Shown piece after piece: positions 15,115-23,530 of a stretch of 38,959 nt of DNA (its first letter is position 1; each line of letters begins with the position of its first letter). The notes under the pieces are model-generated. The model had not been told where the DNA came from. It saw only the letters and a list, made by a program, of their open reading frames with translations, and searched no databases. Position numbers and translations under genes: made by a program. Source of the stretch: Bacteroidales bacterium UBA6428 (lineage in GTDB: Bacteria; Bacteroidota; Bacteroidia; Bacteroidales; UBA932); assembly GCA_002437305.1 (NCBI GenBank), contig DJOW01000023.1:1-38959 (forward strand). Reading direction: 5' to 3'.

Positions 15115-18100
15115 TTAGAACACAATCTTGACACTCCCGCCGATGGTCCTGGTTGAAGGTGCGGAATAATATTCTCCATACTGCGATGTAAGGTCATTGC
15201 CGTAGTTGGTGTTGTCAGGGTCGATCAACCCCTGCTTAGGGGTCCACATCAAGAGGTTTCGCCCTACAAGTGACACATTGACTGTCGAGAGCCAGCTTAC
15301 TTTCTTGAACCATTTTTCAGGAAGGGTATAAGAAACGTTGAGCTCACGGAGCTTGAGATATGTCTTGTCAAGCAAATTCTCGCGGTACATCGAATAGTTG
15401 TAGTTTGAGTACCAGGCTCCATTGATGTTGTAGTAAGAGTTGCAAGGTCTGTCATTTTCGGCAAACACAGGATTGCCGGATGCGTCCGTTCCAGTCTGAA
15501 CCACAGAGTTAGGCCAGATCCATGGGTCTCTCAGGTTGTACATTGTCTCCTCAGCGTTACCATTGAACAGCACGATTCCCTTAGTGGCTGAATACATCAG
15601 ACCGCCATGGCGGTAATCAAAGTTGAATCCGAGAGAGAGTCTCTTGTAGCGGATAGAGTTGTTCAAACCCATTGTGTAATCCTCCTCTGCCTTGCCAATG
15701 GTCTCGTAAGTCGTGTTGTCATAAGTCGGGAGGCCTGTGACGCTGTTGACGATTGTCATGCCGTAATACGGGCTGCTGGTGTCCTCGACAGTCTTGGTCT
15801 TATAATCAACCCAGGTTGTGAGGGATTCTCCGACTCTGGCTTTGAGCTGTGGCCCTTTTGACAAGCCGTAGATTGTATATTCCTTTACATCATCCCAAAG
15901 TTCCTTCACCTTGTTGTCGTTCTTTGAGAAGGTGTAGCCGATTGACCACTCCCAATCCTTTGTCCTGACAGGGACAACTCCGACAGAGAGCTCTATACCG
16001 CGGTTCTGGATCTTTCCGATGTTGCGTACGGCTGAAGTATGGCCTGACTCCGGAGCCAGGGTGGCGGAAATGATCTGGTTTGTAGTCACTTTGTTATAGA
16101 GGGCAAGGTCAAAATTCAAACGGTTGTCGAAGAAACGGGCGTCGATGCCTATCTCGGCCTCTGTCGAGATCTCCGGTTTCAGATCAGTTGAAGGAACGCG
16201 GCTGCTCTTGACCAGACCGGAGAAGCTGTTGAGAGGGAATGTAAGGTTCCCAAATCCACCGGTAGCGGAGCCGAGGAGATAATAGGCTGAGGTGTAATAC
16301 GTCGGCGCGTCGTTACCTGTCTGGCCGTACCCTCCGCGAATCTTGAGGAAGCTGACCACGTCATTCTTCAAGGCCGGAATGAGTTCAGTAAGGATGACGG
16401 ATCCGTTCACTCCATAATAGAAGAATGAGTTATCGTTGATAGGAAGTGTGGATGACCAGTCATTACGGGCTGACAGAGTAACATAAACGGCATTTCTCCA
16501 ACCAAGGTCAGCCTGGGCATACAGACCCATGAGACGACGTTTGGAGAGGGACGATGACGCGGTAGGAGTCGCGCCGCTTGTGTTCAGGAAACTGGCCCAG
16601 CCCTCAATGGCGACTCCCGACAACGCCCCCGCGATGACAGAGGCTGACCGTTGGTTCACATTCAAGCCGGCGACACCATGGACCGACCAGTCTGTGCCGA
16701 TTGTGTAATCAGCGTTAAGAAGGAAGTTTGCATCGACCTGTGAAGATCTTTGTGCGCTCTCGTCATAAGAGCCGTTTTCAGTTGACGCTCCTTCGTTATC
16801 AGCATAGGAACCAGGGTTGAATGTCCAAATGTCGTTGTAAGTCTTCTGCTTATAGTTTGTTATGTCCAAACCGCCCCTTGCGATGAACTGCAGACCCTTC
16901 ATGAGCTGAACGCCAAACTCCACATTCCCGAAAATACGGTCGTCCTGATACGTGGAGTAATTGTGGTCAAGAGTCCACCAAGGGTTCTGAGCGTACGGAG
17001 TATAGAAGTTGTCCGCATTGTTGTAGATGCTCTTGTAGTCTTTCAAATCGGCGTAATCAACATTTACCGGATACTGAAGAATATCCTGATAGATGGTCGA
17101 ACCGCTTCCACCCTGGCCCGTCATGTTGTTTCGTACGTCCTTGCGAATATAGTTGATGCTATAATTCAGCCATGCGAGGCCATCCTTGATCTTTGAGTTG
17201 CCTCGGAATGAGAAGTTATGCCTCTTGTAATAGTCATTGTGGCCTGGAAGTATTCCGTCAGAATAGATATTTCCATAAGAAGCCACGAATCCTGTGGTTT
17301 TGCTTCCTCCCTTGACACTCACGGTGTTGTTTGTCTCAAAACCAGAGGTGTAGAAATTCTTCAGCGAGTTCTTCTTATAGGAGAAATCTGTGTAGGAAGG
17401 ATCAGCATCGTTGTACCAATGCGCTCCCGGCCTCCACTCGACGACCCTTCCATCGAGAAGATTACCCCATGAGCCGTTCTCTGTAGGGGAATAATTTCCA
17501 AAGACATCACCATCGTACGAATAGAACCATCCCTGACCGAACTTGTTCTGGATCTGAGGGATTCTCAGCACATTGCTGACTTGGAAAGATCCATCGTAGG
17601 TCACGGTGACATCCTCGTTCAGAGAGCCGCGCTTTGTTGTGATGAGAATAGCGCCGTTGCCTGCGCGTGAACCATACAATGCGGTAGCGGACGCGCCTTT
17701 GAGCACTGTGATTGACTCGATGTCTTCCGGGTTGATGTCGGCCGCCTGGCTGCCGAAGTCGATAGAGTTGTTCAACTGCTGGTCACCCATGGTTCCGTTT
17801 GAGACAGGCACTCCATCAACGACATACAGCGGAGAGTTGCTCGAAAGGGAAGAATAACCTCTGACGATGACTTTCTGAGATGTTCCCGTGGCTCCTGCGG
17901 AAGAAATCTGCATGCCCGCTACCTTGCCGGCCAGCCCGGAGAGGGCATCGGCGGAACGGCCTTTCGTCAATTCATCTGAACGCACGGTCGTTGACGCGTA
18001 CCCGAGTGTCTTCTCCTGGCGGGTCATACCGGTGGCGGTCACAACCACCTCGTCAAGTCCCAAGGCATCGGTTTGCAGCTTCACGTTTATCACGGAATTC

Positions 18101-18360
18101 TGCCCGATAGGCACAATGGCGTCTTTCATGCCGAAGAACGTGACTTTCAAAGTCGTCCCTTTATGGACGTTCAAGGAATATTTCCCTTCAGAATCAGTGA
18201 CTGTGCCGATGCTTGTACCATCCACAAACACAGCCGCTCCAGGAATAGGATAGCCATCCTCCGCGCCTGTCACCGTACCCGTGATAGTCCGGGTCTGTGC
18301 CATTGCCGCACCTATGCTGACAAGCAGGCACAGCGCGATTGTTAACATTTTTTTACTCAT
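15115..18360 (-). CDS. SusC/RagA-family TonB-linked outer membrane transporter
   Basis: A 1081-residue TonB-dependent porin. Signal peptide at 1-21. A carboxypeptidase-D regulatory-like domain at about 25-100 (ITGTVTGAEDGYPIPGAAVFVDGT). The TonB-box-like LDEVVVTATG at about 104. The plug domain has LAGKVAGMQISSAGATGTSQKVIVRGYSS, PLYVVDGVPV and the SusC signature NPEDIESITVLKGASATALYGSRAGNGAILITTK. A long barrel ends in GGSVKIVF with terminal Phe. It heads a susC-susD-lipoprotein operon with a consensus promoter 165 bases upstream. No sigma/anti-sigma pair or hybrid two-component sensor lies nearby, and the usual N-terminal STN domain is absent, so regulation is likely by something elsewhere or by the leader. 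Confidence 0.96.
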   Translation of the reverse strand: MSKKMLTIALCLLVSIGAAMAQTRTITGTVTGAEDGYPIPGAAVFVDGTSIGTVTDSEGKYSLNVHKGTTLKVTFFGMKDAIVPIGQNSVINVKLQTDALGLDEVVVTATGMTRQEKTLGYASTTVRSDELTKGRSADALSGLAGKVAGMQISSAGATGTSQKVIVRGYSSLSSNSPLYVVDGVPVSNGTMGDQQLNNSIDFGSQAADINPEDIESITVLKGASATALYGSRAGNGAILITTKRGSLNEDVTVTYDGSFQVSNVLRIPQIQNKFGQGWFYSYDGDVFGNYSPTENGSWGNLLDGRVVEWRPGAHWYNDADPSYTDFSYKKNSLKNFYTSGFETNNTVSVKGGSKTTGFVASYGNIYSDGILPGHNDYYKRHNFSFRGNSKIKDGLAWLNYSINYIRKDVRNNMTGQGGSGSTIYQDILQYPVNVDYADLKDYKSIYNNADNFYTPYAQNPWWTLDHNYSTYQDDRIFGNVEFGVQLMKGLQFIARGGLDITNYKQKTYNDIWTFNPGSYADNEGASTENGSYDESAQRSSQVDANFLLNADYTIGTDWSVHGVAGLNVNQRSASVIAGALSGVAIEGWASFLNTSGATPTASSSLSKRRLMGLYAQADLGWRNAVYVTLSARNDWSSTLPINDNSFFYYGVNGSVILTELIPALKNDVVSFLKIRGGYGQTGNDAPTYYTSAYYLLGSATGGFGNLTFPLNSFSGLVKSSRVPSTDLKPEISTEAEIGIDARFFDNRLNFDLALYNKVTTNQIISATLAPESGHTSAVRNIGKIQNRGIELSVGVVPVRTKDWEWSIGYTFSKNDNKVKELWDDVKEYTIYGLSKGPQLKARVGESLTTWVDYKTKTVEDTSSPYYGMTIVNSVTGLPTYDNTTYETIGKAEEDYTMGLNNSIRYKRLSLGFNFDYRHGGLMYSATKGIVLFNGNAEETMYNLRDPWIWPNSVVQTGTDASGNPVFAENDRPCNSYYNINGAWYSNYNYSMYRENLLDKTYLKLRELNVSYTLPEKWFKKVSWLSTVNVSLVGRNLLMWTPKQGLIDPDNTNYGNDLTSQYGEYYSAPSTRTIGGSVKIVF

Positions 18361-18481
18361 AAGCCTAAAATTAATTTAGTAAAACCTGACTTATCTTCTA
18401 TGGTTGTTGAATTGCGTGTCCGCTTTATTAAAGTTTAATCATCGTTGCTTATAAACTGTTATTGTGCTAAACATTGCAATT

Positions 18482-18499
18482 GACATAAATGACATAAAT
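18482..18499. repeat. Tandem 9-bp direct repeat in the susC leader
   Basis: GACATAAAT occurs twice back to back (18482-18490, 18491-18499), just inside the predicted 5' leader of the susC operon. Confidence 0.5.
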
Positions 18500-18524
18500 A
18501 CTGCATCCTCAGCCTTTCTGCGGT

Positions 18525-18555
18525 CAAAAATATGTAATTAAAATTTAAATTCAAA
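18525..18555 (-). promoter_or_regulatory. Promoter of the susC operon
   Basis: On the minus strand TTTG (18552-18555), 19 bases, then TATTTTTG (18525-18532). This gives a leader of about 160 nt before the susC ATG. The remaining sequence to 18776 is AT-rich with no ORF or clear hairpin. Confidence 0.8.
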
Positions 18556-18776
18556 TAGTTTTGGATTATTTTAATTGCCTGACTACCAAGTCGTGTTAAT
18601 CGTTTTTAGCTATATTTTTTAATGTAATCTAATTCCCTTTAGTAACGATTGTTAATTATAGTTCTAACGTTAATTGCAATGTTTAACAAAATTGCCTTGA
18701 AATTATTTTTTTCTTAAATCTCGTTTTTACTTGTCCAAAAACAGGCCAATCAATCTGCCGGTTTCAGCGGAACCCA

Positions 18777-18809
18777 TTGTGGTTTCTATCAAGATTTTGT
18801 CTACATTTG
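18777..18809 (+). promoter_or_regulatory. cutC promoter, nearly leaderless
   Basis: TTG (18777-18779), 22 bases, then TACATTTG (18802-18809). The cutC ATG starts at 18814, four bases after the box, so transcription would begin at or next to the start codon. Confidence 0.65.
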
Positions 18810-18813
18810 TGTC

Positions 18814-19482
18814 ATGGAAAGCAAACGATTTCTGGAGTGCTGCTGCACAGATGCCCTTGAGGCTGTGGAAGCTATGAAAGGTGGCGCCGGGAGGATCGAA
18901 CTCTGCGAGGATCTGCCTTGCGGGGGAGTCACGCCGGGCCGAGGCAATATCGAAGCGACCTTAAGGTCTGTGAATATACCCGTGAACGTGCTGATAAGAG
19001 CGCGTGCCGGGGACTTTGTCTATAATGATGACGAGATAAGGGCGATGACCGCGTCAGTGAGGATGTGCCGTGAGCTTGGCGTGAACGGGGTTGTTGTCGG
19101 AGCTTTGAGAAAAGACGGAAGCGTTGACACAGAGGTGGCCGGTCGATTAATCGCTGCTGCGGAAGGTCTTCATGTCACATTCCATCGGGCTTTTGACGAG
19201 TGCGCTGATCCGTTCAAGGCTTTGGAGGACGTCATCTCGCTTGGTTGCGACAGGCTTCTCACAGCCGGCCACGCCTCGAATGTCAATGGCGGCGAACGGA
19301 CACTCAGGGAATTGAGCGAGAGGGCCGGCGGAAGGATCGTCATCTTGGCCGGCTCCGGTGTGAGGCCAGGGAACATCGCCCGGCTTGAGGCGTCAACAGG
19401 TTGCAGGGAGTTCCACTCCTCCTCCCACGGCCCGGACGGCAGGACTTCCAGCGAGGTTGTTTCGGCTATGGTTGATTGGTAG
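18814..19482 (+). CDS. cutC: CutC family protein (copper homeostasis-type TIM barrel)
   Basis: A 222-residue cytoplasmic TIM-barrel protein. The N-terminal LECCCTDALEAVEAMKGGAGRIELCEDL, GGVTPG, VLIRARAGDFVYNDDE, VVVGALRKDGSVD, VTFHRAFDEC, LLTAGHASNVNGG and VILAGSGVRPGNI blocks follow the CutC family step by step. The family was linked to copper tolerance, but its biochemical role is unsettled. The chromate-transporter pair begins 46 bases downstream and may be co-transcribed, hinting at a shared metal or ion-stress unit. Confidence 0.93.
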   Translation: MESKRFLECCCTDALEAVEAMKGGAGRIELCEDLPCGGVTPGRGNIEATLRSVNIPVNVLIRARAGDFVYNDDEIRAMTASVRMCRELGVNGVVVGALRKDGSVDTEVAGRLIAAAEGLHVTFHRAFDECADPFKALEDVISLGCDRLLTAGHASNVNGGERTLRELSERAGGRIVILAGSGVRPGNIARLEASTGCREFHSSSHGPDGRTSSEVVSAMVDW

Positions 19483-19528
19483 GGGGGCGAATAAGGTCGA
19501 ACCGACCTTATGGATAAGTAAAGGATCT

Positions 19529-20119
19529 ATGAATATGTCTGATAAACAAATGAACACAATGCAGGGTGATGCCTCCCTGTGGCGGATCTTTCTTGTTTTC
19601 GCCAAACTCGGAGCGTTTACCATCGGTGGCGGCTACGCCATGATCCCCCTGATTCGGGACGAGATGCTCAAAAGGAACTGGATGACCGATGAGGAACTTC
19701 CGGACATTATTGCGATGGCGCAGTCCGCTCCCGGAATCATAGCCGTGAACGTGTCGATCTTCGTGGGCAACAAGCTTCACGGTGTGAAGGGCGGTGTCGT
19801 GGCGGCTGTCGGAACAGTGCTTCCTTCTTTTGTCACAATTTTGCTCATCGCCATGATATTCACTAATTTTCGTGACAACCCGGTGGTGGAGCGCGTCTTC
19901 AAGGGAATCCGTCCTGTCGTTGTGTCGCTTATCGCCGTCCCGATGATCGACATGGCCCGCAGGAACAACAAGACATGGTGGGCGTGGATGATCTCCGCTG
20001 TGACGCTCTTCCTTGTGTCGTTTCTGAGTTTTTCTCCGGTCTACATTCTTCTGGTGCTGATCGTCGTGTCCGCAAGTGTGGCGGCCATCAGGAACAAAAA
20101 GGAGGCTGGCAATGACTGA
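19529..20119 (+). CDS. Chromate transporter family protein, first half-size subunit
   Basis: A 196-residue membrane protein with one CHR domain. FLVFAKLGAFTIGGGYAMIPLIRDEM, followed by MAQSAPGIIAVNVSIFVGNKLHGVKGG, are the hallmark motifs. About five or six hydrophobic segments follow. I start at the ATG at 19529 (preceded by AAGGATCT, a reasonable Shine-Dalgarno), because the longer frame runs back through cutC. It overlaps the next gene by eight bases. Full-length ChrA carries two CHR domains in one chain; here they are two genes, the known paired short-chain form. In anaerobic Bacteroidota the real substrate may not be chromate. Confidence 0.9.
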   Translation: MNMSDKQMNTMQGDASLWRIFLVFAKLGAFTIGGGYAMIPLIRDEMLKRNWMTDEELPDIIAMAQSAPGIIAVNVSIFVGNKLHGVKGGVVAAVGTVLPSFVTILLIAMIFTNFRDNPVVERVFKGIRPVVVSLIAVPMIDMARRNNKTWWAWMISAVTLFLVSFLSFSPVYILLVLIVVSASVAAIRNKKEAGND

Positions 20120-20714
20120 AGTGACTATCATCGCACAGCTTTTCTTGACTTTCTTTGTGATAGGGCTCTTCACCTTCGGTGGAGGTTACGCGATGCTGTC
20201 TTTCATCCAGACCCAGGTCGTGGTGGCCCACGGGTGGCTGTCCGAGAGCGCGTTCACCGACATTGTGGCCATCTCGCAGATGACCCCCGGGCCGGTTGGA
20301 ATAAACTGTGCCACTTACGTCGGCTATGAGGTCCTTCATCAGGCCGGAGCAAGCCACATTGTCGGGATCATCGGTTCGCTGTCAGCGACATCCGCTGTCA
20401 TCCTTCCTTCGTTCATGATCATGCTCGCCTTGGTCAAATTTTACATGAGGTTCAAGGACAGCAGAGTCTTCGCCGGAGTTCTGGCCACCCTGAGGCCTGC
20501 GGTCATCGGGCTGATCGGAGCGGCGGCGTTGACTCTCATGTTCTCTGTCGATTGGAACGGAATCACGCCGAGGATAAGCATCGTCAAGGAAAACTTCCCG
20601 GACCTGACAAGCTGGGGACTGTTCGCGGCCGCGGTGGTGGCCTCATTGGTCTTTAAGGCCGGTCCTATAAAAATAATTGTCGCCGGAGGGCTTCTTGGGG
20701 TCCTTTTGTATTGA
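20112..20714 (+). CDS. Chromate transporter family protein, second half-size subunit
   Basis: A 200-residue partner of the previous gene. FFVIGLFTFGGGYAMLSFIQTQVV and ISQMTPGPVGINCATYVGYEVL are the CHR motifs, with PGP intact here versus APG in the first subunit. Hydrophobic segments follow to the C-terminal GGLLGVLLY. The ATG at 20112 lies inside the end of the first gene and is preceded by a good GGAGG at 20100-20104, which is unusual in this window and suggests tight coupling for 1:1 synthesis. The two domains probably insert with opposite topology. Confidence 0.9.
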   Translation: MTEVTIIAQLFLTFFVIGLFTFGGGYAMLSFIQTQVVVAHGWLSESAFTDIVAISQMTPGPVGINCATYVGYEVLHQAGASHIVGIIGSLSATSAVILPSFMIMLALVKFYMRFKDSRVFAGVLATLRPAVIGLIGAAALTLMFSVDWNGITPRISIVKENFPDLTSWGLFAAAVVASLVFKAGPIKIIVAGGLLGVLLY

Positions 20715-20740
20715 CAGCCGGCCATTTATTCGTATCTTTA
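20711..20740 (+). promoter_or_regulatory. Probable promoter of the GH20 gene
   Basis: TTG (20711-20713), 19 bases, then TATCTTTA (20733-20740), which departs from TAnnTTTG only at the last base. Confidence 0.45.
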
Positions 20741-20778
20741 CGACTTGGAATAATCATTAAACATTTAGATATTCAGAC

Positions 20779-22434
20779 ATGAAAAAGATTACCAGCAGAA
20801 TCATCGTCACTTTTGCGCTTCTCCTTGCCGTTTGCTCTCTCGGGGCGAAGGGGACAGAGACCATGATCAATGTCATCCCTTATCCTCAGAATGTGGAGGT
20901 CGGCAAGGGACATTTCAAGGGAGCGGGAGCCAATTTCAATTGTGACCAGGCAGTCGACGCCAAAAGTCAGGAGTTGATCAGGAAGTTCGCGGACAAGATC
21001 ACCTTTGTCAGTGGAAGGGTCTGCTCCTATGCCACGCCTGTCGGCCTTGCTGACGGCCACTCCAAGGTGAAGGGTTTCCTGTTCCTCAAGGACACAGCCC
21101 TTGCGGATGAGGAGTATTCAATCGACATCACAAAGTCATGTTGCACTGTCCGCGCCTCTTCCTTCAACGGATTTCTCTATGCCATACAGACATTGAAGCA
21201 GTTGACCAGTGTCAAGATATTCAGTGATGTCCAGGATCCATCGGAGAAATTCATCTTCCCTTGCGTGAGGATTCAGGACAGGCCTCGGTTCGGCTATCGC
21301 GGAATGCATCTTGACTGCTCAAGGCATTTCTTCTCTGTCGATGAGGTCAAGAAGTACCTTGATGTGATGGCTCTGTACAAGCTGAACCGCTTCCACTGGC
21401 ATCTGACAGACGATCAGGGTTGGAGAGTCGAGATCAAGAAGTACCCCAAACTCACCGAGGTTGGGGCTTTCAGGAACGGAACGGTCATCAAGAAGGACTG
21501 GGGGTCCAACGATGGCATCCGCTACGGCGGCTACTACACCCAGGATCAGATGAGGGACATTGTCGCCTACGCTGACAAACTCGGCATCATCGTGATCCCT
21601 GAGATTGATCTTCCGGGACACATGATGGGCGCTCTTGCCGCCTATCCTGAGCTCGGATGCACCGGCGGCCCTTACGAGGTCTGGACTACTTGGGGAGTGT
21701 CCGATCAGGTGCTGTGCCCAGGCAAGGAAGGTATGTTCACTCTGCTTGAGGATGTCTTCACTGAGCTGATGGACATCTTCCCTTCAGAGTACATCCACAT
21801 CGGAGGAGATGAATGTCCAAAGACAGAATGGGAAAAATGTCCGGCATGCCAGGCCCGGATCAAGGCTCTGGGCATTAAGGCTGACGCTCATCACACTGCC
21901 GAGCAGTTCCTTCAGAGTTATGTCACCGCCCGCGTCCAGAAGTTCCTCAATGAGCATGGCCGCAAGATCATCGGCTGGGATGAGGTTCTCGAGGGTGAAC
22001 TTGCAAAAGGTGCGACCGTGATGTCATGGCGCGGTACAGACGGTGGCATCAAGGCGTCTGCAATGGGCTTTGATGTCATCATGACTCCTAACACTTACTG
22101 CTACTTCGACTACTATCAGTCAGAGAACGAGGATAAAGAACCTTTTGGCATCGGAGGATATTTGCCATGGGAGAAAGTCTATGGCTATGAACCGCTCGAT
22201 GGGCTGAATGACAGCCAGCAGAGACACATTCTCGGTGTCCAGGCAAACCTCTGGACGGAATATATCGCTACCCCGGAGCACCTGGAGTACATGCTGCTCC
22301 CAAGAATGTCCGCTCTCAGTGAGGTTCAGTGGTGCAAGCCGGAGAACAAGAACCCGGAAAGGTTCAAAGCTGCCATGGAGGCAGAATCATTCAAGATTTT
22401 TGACATCTTGGGGTATAATTACCGTAAGTTCTAA
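20779..22434 (+). CDS. Beta-N-acetylhexosaminidase, glycoside hydrolase family 20
   Basis: A 551-residue exported enzyme that removes terminal GlcNAc/GalNAc residues by substrate-assisted catalysis. Signal peptide at 1-23 (LLLAVCSLGAKG). A small GH20b-like N-terminal domain (about 28-155) is followed by the TIM barrel: RGMHLDCSRHFFSVDEVKKYLD, NRFHWHLTDDQGWRVEIKKYP, IPEIDLPGHMMGALAAYPELGC. The catalytic Asp344-Glu345 lies in YIHIGGDECPKTEW. The C-terminal end of the barrel has QANLWTEYI and LPRMSALSEVQW. Likely periplasmic or surface-located. It could serve mucin, chitin-like or peptidoglycan-derived sugars. It is not in an operon with a SusCD pair. Confidence 0.95.
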   Translation: MKKITSRIIVTFALLLAVCSLGAKGTETMINVIPYPQNVEVGKGHFKGAGANFNCDQAVDAKSQELIRKFADKITFVSGRVCSYATPVGLADGHSKVKGFLFLKDTALADEEYSIDITKSCCTVRASSFNGFLYAIQTLKQLTSVKIFSDVQDPSEKFIFPCVRIQDRPRFGYRGMHLDCSRHFFSVDEVKKYLDVMALYKLNRFHWHLTDDQGWRVEIKKYPKLTEVGAFRNGTVIKKDWGSNDGIRYGGYYTQDQMRDIVAYADKLGIIVIPEIDLPGHMMGALAAYPELGCTGGPYEVWTTWGVSDQVLCPGKEGMFTLLEDVFTELMDIFPSEYIHIGGDECPKTEWEKCPACQARIKALGIKADAHHTAEQFLQSYVTARVQKFLNEHGRKIIGWDEVLEGELAKGATVMSWRGTDGGIKASAMGFDVIMTPNTYCYFDYYQSENEDKEPFGIGGYLPWEKVYGYEPLDGLNDSQQRHILGVQANLWTEYIATPEHLEYMLLPRMSALSEVQWCKPENKNPERFKAAMEAESFKIFDILGYNYRKF

Positions 22435-22436
22435 TA

Positions 22437-22464
22437 TTGAGCAATCCTTAAACGCTTATTTTTG
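22437..22464 (+). promoter_or_regulatory. Promoter of the cyclophilin gene, nearly leaderless
   Basis: TTG (22437-22439), 17 bases, then TATTTTTG (22457-22464). The ATG is at 22468, only three bases after the box. Confidence 0.6.
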
Positions 22465-22467
22465 AAT

Positions 22468-23235
22468 ATGCGAAAGAATATTTTTGCCATTATTCTCTGC
22501 TTGGCCACATCCGCCTTTGTATTTGGTTGTGGCAATGGAGCCAAGAAGGCGGCGGCGGAAGCAGAGGCTGCGGCAGAGAAAGCCCGCCAAGACTCAATCG
22601 CTGCCGCTGAGCTGGCGGCTAAGGAAAAGACAGCTATGGAAATAATCGCTACACTGCCGGAGGAACCGGTGTTCGACATTGAGACAAATCTTGGTACGAT
22701 AAAGATAAAACTTTACAGCAAGACCCCTAAACACCGCGAGAACTTCGAGAAATTGGCTCTCACTGGCTATTATGACGGTCTTCTCTTCCACAGAGTCATC
22801 AACGGGTTCATGATCCAGGGTGGAGATCCTTTGACCCGCGACACTTCCGCCGCGGCCGTTGCCAAGTACGGCCAGGGCGGTCCTGGCTACACGATTCCGG
22901 CCGAATTTGTCCCAGGCTATACCCATAAGAAGGGCGCTTTGGCCGCGGCACGCCGTGGTGATGTGGCAAATCCGATGAAGGAGTCTTCCGGCTCCCAGTT
23001 CTACATCGTCCAGGACGCGGATGCATGCGCGCAGCTTGACGGAGCCTACACAGTCTTCGGAGAGACTGTCAGCGGACTTGACATCATTGACAGGATCGCC
23101 CAGGTCGCCACTGACCAAAGGGACAGGCCTTTGGTTGATGTCCGGATAAAGGCTGTCAAACTTGATGAGACTTGCTTGCCGAAGGCCAATCCGGAAGGTG
23201 ATTCCGCCTCCGGGACGCAAAATGAAGGAAAATAG
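22468..23235 (+). CDS. Peptidyl-prolyl cis-trans isomerase, cyclophilin type, lipoprotein
   Basis: A 255-residue periplasmic folding helper. Signal MRKNIFAIILCLATSAFVFGC with lipobox Cys21, an Ala/Glu/Lys-rich helical linker to about residue 60, then a cyclophilin domain: FDIETNLGTIKIKLYSKTPKH, LFHRVINGFMIQGGDP with the catalytic Arg, GALAAARRGD, SSGSQFYIV, and YTVFGETVSGLDIIDRIA. The frame also offers a TTG six bases upstream, but this lies inside the promoter box, so the ATG at 22468 is preferred. It ends with a short acidic/Gly tail. It may be read from its own promoter or by read-through from the GH20 gene, 33 bases upstream. Confidence 0.93.
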   Translation: MRKNIFAIILCLATSAFVFGCGNGAKKAAAEAEAAAEKARQDSIAAAELAAKEKTAMEIIATLPEEPVFDIETNLGTIKIKLYSKTPKHRENFEKLALTGYYDGLLFHRVINGFMIQGGDPLTRDTSAAAVAKYGQGGPGYTIPAEFVPGYTHKKGALAAARRGDVANPMKESSGSQFYIVQDADACAQLDGAYTVFGETVSGLDIIDRIAQVATDQRDRPLVDVRIKAVKLDETCLPKANPEGDSASGTQNEGK

Positions 23236-23319
23236 CAAGAGGTAAAAACAAGATAAAACGTTTTTCCGACTTTTAGATTAGAAAAACTGAAATAATGGAC
23301 AAAATAATAATGTCTATGA

Positions 23320-23350
23320 TTGCTTGTTTTATAAAAAAGATATACCTTTG
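23320..23350 (+). promoter_or_regulatory. Strong promoter of a short intergenic transcript
   Basis: TTG (23320-23322), 20 bases, then TACCTTTG (23343-23350), the same core as the rplM and rRNA-type promoters in this window. Confidence 0.75.
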
Positions 23351-23353
23351 CAA

Positions 23354-23436
23354 CGAATAGTTTTTTCATAGGTTAAGTTTTAGGTTAGAATTGCGAACGG
23401 GGTCTGCTGAGACAGCAAACCCCGTTCATCTTTTAT
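23354..23436 (+). ncRNA. Candidate small RNA of about 80 nt
   Basis: A consensus promoter whose start would be near 23354 is followed 45 bases later by a strong intrinsic terminator, with no start codon and ORF between them. The predicted RNA has an unpaired 5' part with the direct repeat AGGTTA (23370-23375, 23382-23387) and a 3' terminator hairpin. The nearest downstream gene is on the opposite strand, so this is not a leader of a plus-strand gene unless it is the minor reading frame at 23531. Similarity to known RNAs cannot be judged here. Confidence 0.55.
23395..23434 (+). terminator. Intrinsic terminator of the small transcript
   Basis: GAACGGGGT (23395-23403) pairs with ACCCCGTTC (23419-23427). 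An inner TGCTG/CAGCA stem closes an AGA loop. ATCTTTTATA follows. Confidence 0.8.
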
Positions 23437-23466
23437 ATAGTTAAGTAGTAGATTATTAAGCTGTTA

Positions 23467-23474
23467 CCCCCCCC
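23467..23474. repeat. C8 homopolymer
   Basis: Eight consecutive C residues about 45 bases upstream of the promoter box at 23520. Long C/G runs like this are slippage-prone. Confidence 0.6.
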
Positions 23475-23494
23475 ATGGCGCTATTTTTCAACTA

Positions 23495-23527
23495 TTTCAG
23501 GTTTGTTTTTCCCGTTTTTTACCTTTG
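23495..23527 (+). promoter_or_regulatory. Second intergenic promoter
   Basis: TACCTTTG at 23520-23527 is a perfect -7 box. The best -33 candidates are TTTC at 23495-23498 (spacing 21) or TTTG at 23502-23505 (spacing 14, short). Confidence 0.6.
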
Positions 23528-23530
23528 TGG

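Noticed and set aside
13013..18360. A full polysaccharide utilisation locus
   Set aside because: Only susC, susD and one small lipoprotein are present. The GH20 gene at 20779 is on the other strand, separated by unrelated genes with its own promoter.
19385..19528. N-terminal extension of the first chromate-transporter subunit
   Set aside because: The extra 48 codons run back through the end of cutC in another frame and are not membrane-like; the ATG at 19529 has a Shine-Dalgarno.
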